From assembly GCA_002293455.1 (NCBI GenBank), contig DBDH01000092.1, positions 1 to 52,785 of the forward strand: DNA of 52,785 nucleotides. The letters run 5' to 3'. The stretch comes from Treponema sp. UBA937. GTDB lineage: Bacteria; Spirochaetota; Spirochaetia; Treponematales; Breznakiellaceae. Position 1 is the stretch's first letter. Every line of letters begins with the position of its first letter. Positions 50,473-52,785 of this stretch are shown here, in pieces. A program made the translations under genes and the position numbers. Below the pieces are notes generated by a model. It did no database searches and was not told the origin of the DNA. It saw nothing but the letters and a program-made list of their open reading frames with translations.

Positions 50473-50529
50473 TATGTATGAAGAAGTTTACAGAAAAAAA
50501 TAATTTTTTTGTCTTAAGTGAGGGATGAC

Positions 50530-51210
50530 ATGAGAAAATCAATTCCGAATAAAATAAAAATGCTTCTTCAAAAAGAGATTTTTTCACAGTGTCCATTTTG
50601 TGGAAATGAAGATGTTGATCATTTTGAGATACACCACATCGATGAAAATCCAGAGAACAGTAATATAAACAATCTTTTAATGATATGTCCACTGTGTCAT
50701 TCGAAAATTACAAAAGGAGACATATTGCAAAAAGAAGTTATTGAGAAAAAACAATTTCTCCAAAAGGAAGAAAAAGGAGCGAGTATGGCAAAAATTATTA
50801 ATTTTAATTCTAGAATTAACAATTCTGTGATTGGTGATAATAATACGATCAATATCGTAAAGAAAAATAATAAGACAAAATATCCAGAGGGGTGTATCGG
50901 TTTTGATAATAATAAAGCAAATTATATTAGTTATCTTATAGATCGATATCATAAGTATAAAGAATGGGAAATTGGTAAGGACAATATGAATTATGCTATA
51001 TTTGGTTCTCAACTAAAAAAGAAATTTAAAATAGGGCAGAGTAGAACAATTTATAATGTTCCGATAGAAAAATTTCTTGAATTAATTCAAGAAATACAAA
51101 GAAAAATCAATGGAACAAAACTCGCAAAAAATAATAAAAGTAGAGGGCAACTAAAGAATTATGAAAGTTATGAAGAATATTTAAATAACCAAAGAACGAA
51201 AGCATTCTAG
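50530..51210 (+). CDS. HNH-type nuclease-like protein with C-terminal helical domain
   Basis: ATG 50530 has GAGGGATGAC before it. The 226-residue protein has a zinc-bound HNH fold: CPFCGNEDVDHFEIHHIDEN, then NLLMICPLCHSKIT (CxxC pairs, His-His-x-Asp and Asn). A spacer NSVIGDNNTINIV follows; such motifs occur in regulators and defence proteins between sensor and effector domains. The last 100 residues (YISYLIDRYHKYKEWEIGKD, GQSRTIYNVPIEKFLELIQE) form a helical unit with no name. Its 3' end overlaps another frame that codes for the T5orf172 relic, so its C-terminus was probably created by recombination. Confidence 0.75.
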   Translation: MRKSIPNKIKMLLQKEIFSQCPFCGNEDVDHFEIHHIDENPENSNINNLLMICPLCHSKITKGDILQKEVIEKKQFLQKEEKGASMAKIINFNSRINNSVIGDNNTINIVKKNNKTKYPEGCIGFDNNKANYISYLIDRYHKYKEWEIGKDNMNYAIFGSQLKKKFKIGQSRTIYNVPIEKFLELIQEIQRKINGTKLAKNNKSRGQLKNYESYEEYLNNQRTKAF

Positions 51211-51465
51211 TGCAGCCATAAGAGAACTGGAAGAAAAGTTAAAAAAGCAACTGATGAAGACAAGCTTTTGCTGATGGAGAAAAATCTGTCTGAAATGAGA
51301 GCGCAACTAACGGAACTCGATAAACGGGAACAAAATGCAAAACCTGGTTATGTGTATGTAATTTCAAATATAGGTACATTTGGAGAAGGTGTTTACAAAA
51401 TTGGTATGAGGTCTTGAGCCAATGGAATGAGTTGACGAGTTGGGTGACGCCTCTGTATCATTTTC
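51187..51465 (+). pseudogene. Relic of a DUF4041/T5orf172 (GIY-YIG-like) gene, copy 1
   Basis: The frame ending at TGA 51415 reads AAIRELEEKLKKATDEDK, a coiled coil, then GYVYVISNIGTFGEGVYKIG, the start of the T5orf172 domain (GIY-YIG-like). After a one-base loss the adjacent frame continues LEPME, a stop, then VDELGDASVSFSF, matching the usual family run. Thus it holds a frameshift, a stop codon and truncation after about 51465. The beginning overlaps the 3' end of the HNH gene. Confidence 0.75.
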
Positions 51466-51585
51466 TTTTTTCTCACAAACCACATAGACAAAATTCTTTA
51501 TTCGTGTTGAGGGTTTAATACCTTCTGCACACATTCGTGTACGAGGCTCTGCGGCGTTCAAAAAAGGTATTAAACCCGAATACAA
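51361..51585 (+). repeat. Direct repeat flanking the second MNT-HepT pair, copy 1
   Basis: Bases 51361-51585 recur at 52561-52785 with two differences, both in the first 21 bases; the following 204 bases are identical, including the frameshift and stop. The second copy reaches the window end, so the true length is unknown. A 14-bp inverted repeat, GGGTTTAATACCTT and AAGGTATTAAACCC, lies inside. The spacing between copies is exactly 1200. Confidence 0.97.
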
Positions 51586-51606
51586 CCACCAAAGCAGAAC
51601 CAACAT

Positions 51607-51644
51607 ACTCCGCCGTATCCTTGATACGCACTCTGCGGCGGAGT
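51607..51644. repeat. Nested inverted repeat upstream of the MNT promoter
   Basis: ACTCCGCCG (51607-51615) pairs with CGGCGGAGT (51636-51644), and GTATC-CTT-GATAC lies between them. It is seven bases before the -35 box of the MNT gene and may be an operator or a cassette-end structure. Confidence 0.55.
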
Positions 51645-51650
51645 TGGTGA

Positions 51651-51678
51651 TTGACAAATCAAGAAAATTTGATAGACT
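51651..51678 (+). promoter_or_regulatory. Promoter of the second MNT pair, leaderless arrangement
   Basis: TTGACA (51651-51656) and TAGACT (51673-51678) are 16 bp apart. The ATG at 51685 is 6 bases past the -10 box, so the mRNA should start at the start codon; no ribosome-binding site is present. Confidence 0.65.
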
Positions 51679-51684
51679 AGAAAC

Positions 51685-51978
51685 ATGGAGCTTTCAATTC
51701 CTCAAAAATATCGAAAAGATATTAAAGTTGCTAAAAAATTACTCAAAGATGCTGGTTGTCAGTCAATTTATTTGTTTGGTTCTTTAGTAACTGGAAAGAA
51801 TAACAATGAATCTGATATTGACATTGGTATAAAGGGACTTCCCAAAGGTAAATTCTTTGATGTTTATTCGAGCTTATATTTTTGCTTGGAAAATAAAATT
51901 GATCTTGTTAATTTTGATGCAAATCTTGATTTTTATTCAATGCTGGATAATATAGGAGAACTTATTCAAATTGGATGA
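51685..51978 (+). CDS. mntA: MNT-type nucleotidyltransferase, antitoxin of a HepT pair
   Basis: The 97-residue protein is a minimal nucleotidyltransferase: YLFGSLVTGKNNNESDIDIG gives the G-S-x(10)-D-x-D motif, with a later Asp in NKIDLVNFD. MntA enzymes AMPylate the HepT toxin on a tyrosine of its RX4HXY motif. The stop overlaps the toxin gene by 8 bases. The name follows the pair's resemblance to HepT/MntA; sequence alone cannot prove the activity. Confidence 0.85.
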   Translation: MELSIPQKYRKDIKVAKKLLKDAGCQSIYLFGSLVTGKNNNESDIDIGIKGLPKGKFFDVYSSLYFCLENKIDLVNFDANLDFYSMLDNIGELIQIG

Positions 51979-52447
51979 AGCTGTAGAAATCAAAATCAAA
52001 CATGAAATTTCTCGTATTGATAAATTATTAAATGATATGGAGCCTTTGTTATTTTTGTGTAAAATAAGGGAACCTGATATTATTGAAATTACAGCCGCCG
52101 CCCAAGTATTACATTCGTTTTATAATGGTATAGAAAGTATTATCATCTTATTTCTTAAATACTTAGGCGAAAAATTACCAAACGATTTCAAATGGCATAA
52201 GTCATTGTTGGACATAGCTTTTGGAAATAACAATAAAAAAATTAAAATTATCAGGAATGATGCAAAGAAGAAGTTGGAAAAATATTTGTTATTTAGACAT
52301 TTTATAAGACATTCGTATGGTTCCGAATTGGAATGGGCCGAAATGGAATCGTTAATAGCAGATATTGGCGGTGTCTGGGAAATCGTTAGAACGGATTTTT
52401 TGAGGGAAACAGAAAGAGAAAAAGACGACGCAGATAACGGTGAATAG
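51971..52447 (+). CDS. hepT: HepT-like HEPN ribonuclease toxin
   Basis: The start is TTG 51971 inside the MNT gene, with GGAGAA upstream. The 158-residue protein is all helical with the HEPN core (AAAQVLHSFYNGIESIIILF) and LFRHFIRHSYGSELEW, which contains the full RX4HXY motif (Arg, four residues, His-Ser-Tyr). That motif is the ribonuclease site and, in HepT, the site of AMPylation. The pair is enclosed by the 51361/52561 direct repeats. This HEPN type differs from the one at 32554, so the two cassettes were acquired independently. Confidence 0.88.
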   Translation: MDEAVEIKIKHEISRIDKLLNDMEPLLFLCKIREPDIIEITAAAQVLHSFYNGIESIIILFLKYLGEKLPNDFKWHKSLLDIAFGNNNKKIKIIRNDAKKKLEKYLLFRHFIRHSYGSELEWAEMESLIADIGGVWEIVRTDFLRETEREKDDADNGE

Positions 52448-52452
52448 GGAGT

Positions 52453-52665
52453 ATGGAGAAAAATCGGTCTGAAACAAGAGCGCAACTAGCTGAACTCAAT
52501 AAAGAGGAAAAAATCATTGATTATCGGGAACAAAACGCAAAGGCTAGTTATGTGTATGTAATTTCAAATATAGGTGCATTCGGAGAAGGTGTTTACAAAA
52601 TTGGTATGAGGTCTTGAGCCAATGGAATGAGTTGACGAGTTGGGTGACGCCTCTGTATCATTTTC
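52453..52665 (+). pseudogene. Relic of a DUF4041/T5orf172 gene, copy 2
   Basis: From ATG 52453 the frame reads MEKNRSETRAQLAELNKEEK then YVYVISNIGAFGEGVYKIGM and stops at TGA 52615 at the same place as copy 1. The coiled-coil part differs from copy 1 (including extra bases near 52510), while the part after 52581 is identical with it. The family run LEPME-stop-VDELGDASVSFSF follows in the adjacent frame. Confidence 0.75.
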
Positions 52666-52785
52666 TTTTTTCTCACAAACCACATAGACAAAATTCTTTA
52701 TTCGTGTTGAGGGTTTAATACCTTCTGCACACATTCGTGTACGAGGCTCTGCGGCGTTCAAAAAAGGTATTAAACCCGAATACAA
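52561..52785 (+). repeat. Direct repeat flanking the second MNT-HepT pair, copy 2
   Basis: Second copy of the repeat described at 51361, cut by the window end. From 52582 onward every base matches copy 1. Confidence 0.97.

Noticed and set aside
51364..51657. Open minus-strand frame in the repeat, with a second copy at 52564-52785
   Set aside because: The conservation is explained by the near-identical DNA repeat and the decayed T5orf172 relic on the plus strand; there is no ribosome-binding site or domain.

Overview
The window looks like a chromosomal segment of a Treponema-like spirochaete. The inference rests on gene style: many short lipoproteins with relaxed lipoboxes, large uncharacterised TPR and HEAT proteins, a BspA-type leucine-rich repeat lipoprotein, and a housekeeping set (groL, gyrA, glgP, aroK) of moderate GC set among AT-rich accessory genes. 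No rRNA or species-level marker is present, so the genus is a guess. Layout: (1) 1-3640 is the truncated end of a Mu-like prophage: a DUF935 portal protein, a MuF minor head protein with a C-terminal toxin-like tip that lies in the -1 frame behind an A9 run, a hairpin-rich non-coding stretch, a Dam-type methylase and a strong terminator. (2) 3772-9389 is a lipoprotein island with a shared C-terminal domain in two proteins and three copies of one BspA-type leader, two of them truncated. (3) 9519-13001 holds tRNA-Leu(CAG), a PrsW-like protease, shikimate kinase and an RloA/RloB ATPase-nuclease pair, a probable defence module. (4) 13069-22559 is mostly core: a TPR/zinc-ribbon protein, an FMN-binding lipoprotein, groL, two envelope-type proteins and an ABC importer of the NitT/TauT type. 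(5) 22556-28525 is a graveyard and defence zone: a GNAT enzyme, a DUF3990 toxin-like pair, an AbiH gene with an internal deletion, an HsdR C-terminal fragment, an AAA ATPase fragment and an AraC/GyrI regulator, with an intact coiled-coil gene and a GDPD gene between them. (6) 28526-32138 encodes a heterodimeric ABC exporter. Its last 84 bases are repeated after an adjoining MNT-HEPN toxin-antitoxin pair. (7) 33062-44805 is mainly core: RidA, HEAT protein, a CPA2 antiporter fused to a PTS EIIA domain, MntP, an ECF sigma/anti-sigma set, glycogen phosphorylase, and a YhhQ queuosine-precursor transporter behind a preQ1-I riboswitch. (8) 44907-46265 carries two toxin-antitoxin-like pairs (AbrB/Doc and PIN/partner) just before gyrA. 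(9) 48964-52785 is AT-rich accessory DNA: a lipoprotein, a YkgJ-like metal-binding protein, an HNH nuclease and a second MNT-HepT pair, again between direct repeats made of a decayed T5orf172 (GIY-YIG-like) gene. Themes: toxin-antitoxin and defence genes sit in almost every gap between core genes. Two separate MNT-HEPN pairs are flanked by long direct repeats, suggesting small cassettes that move by recombination. Several promoters place the predicted transcription start at or next to the start codon (glgP, both MNT genes, the DUF3990 gene), suggesting leaderless mRNAs. All calls come from reading the sequence; no database search was run.
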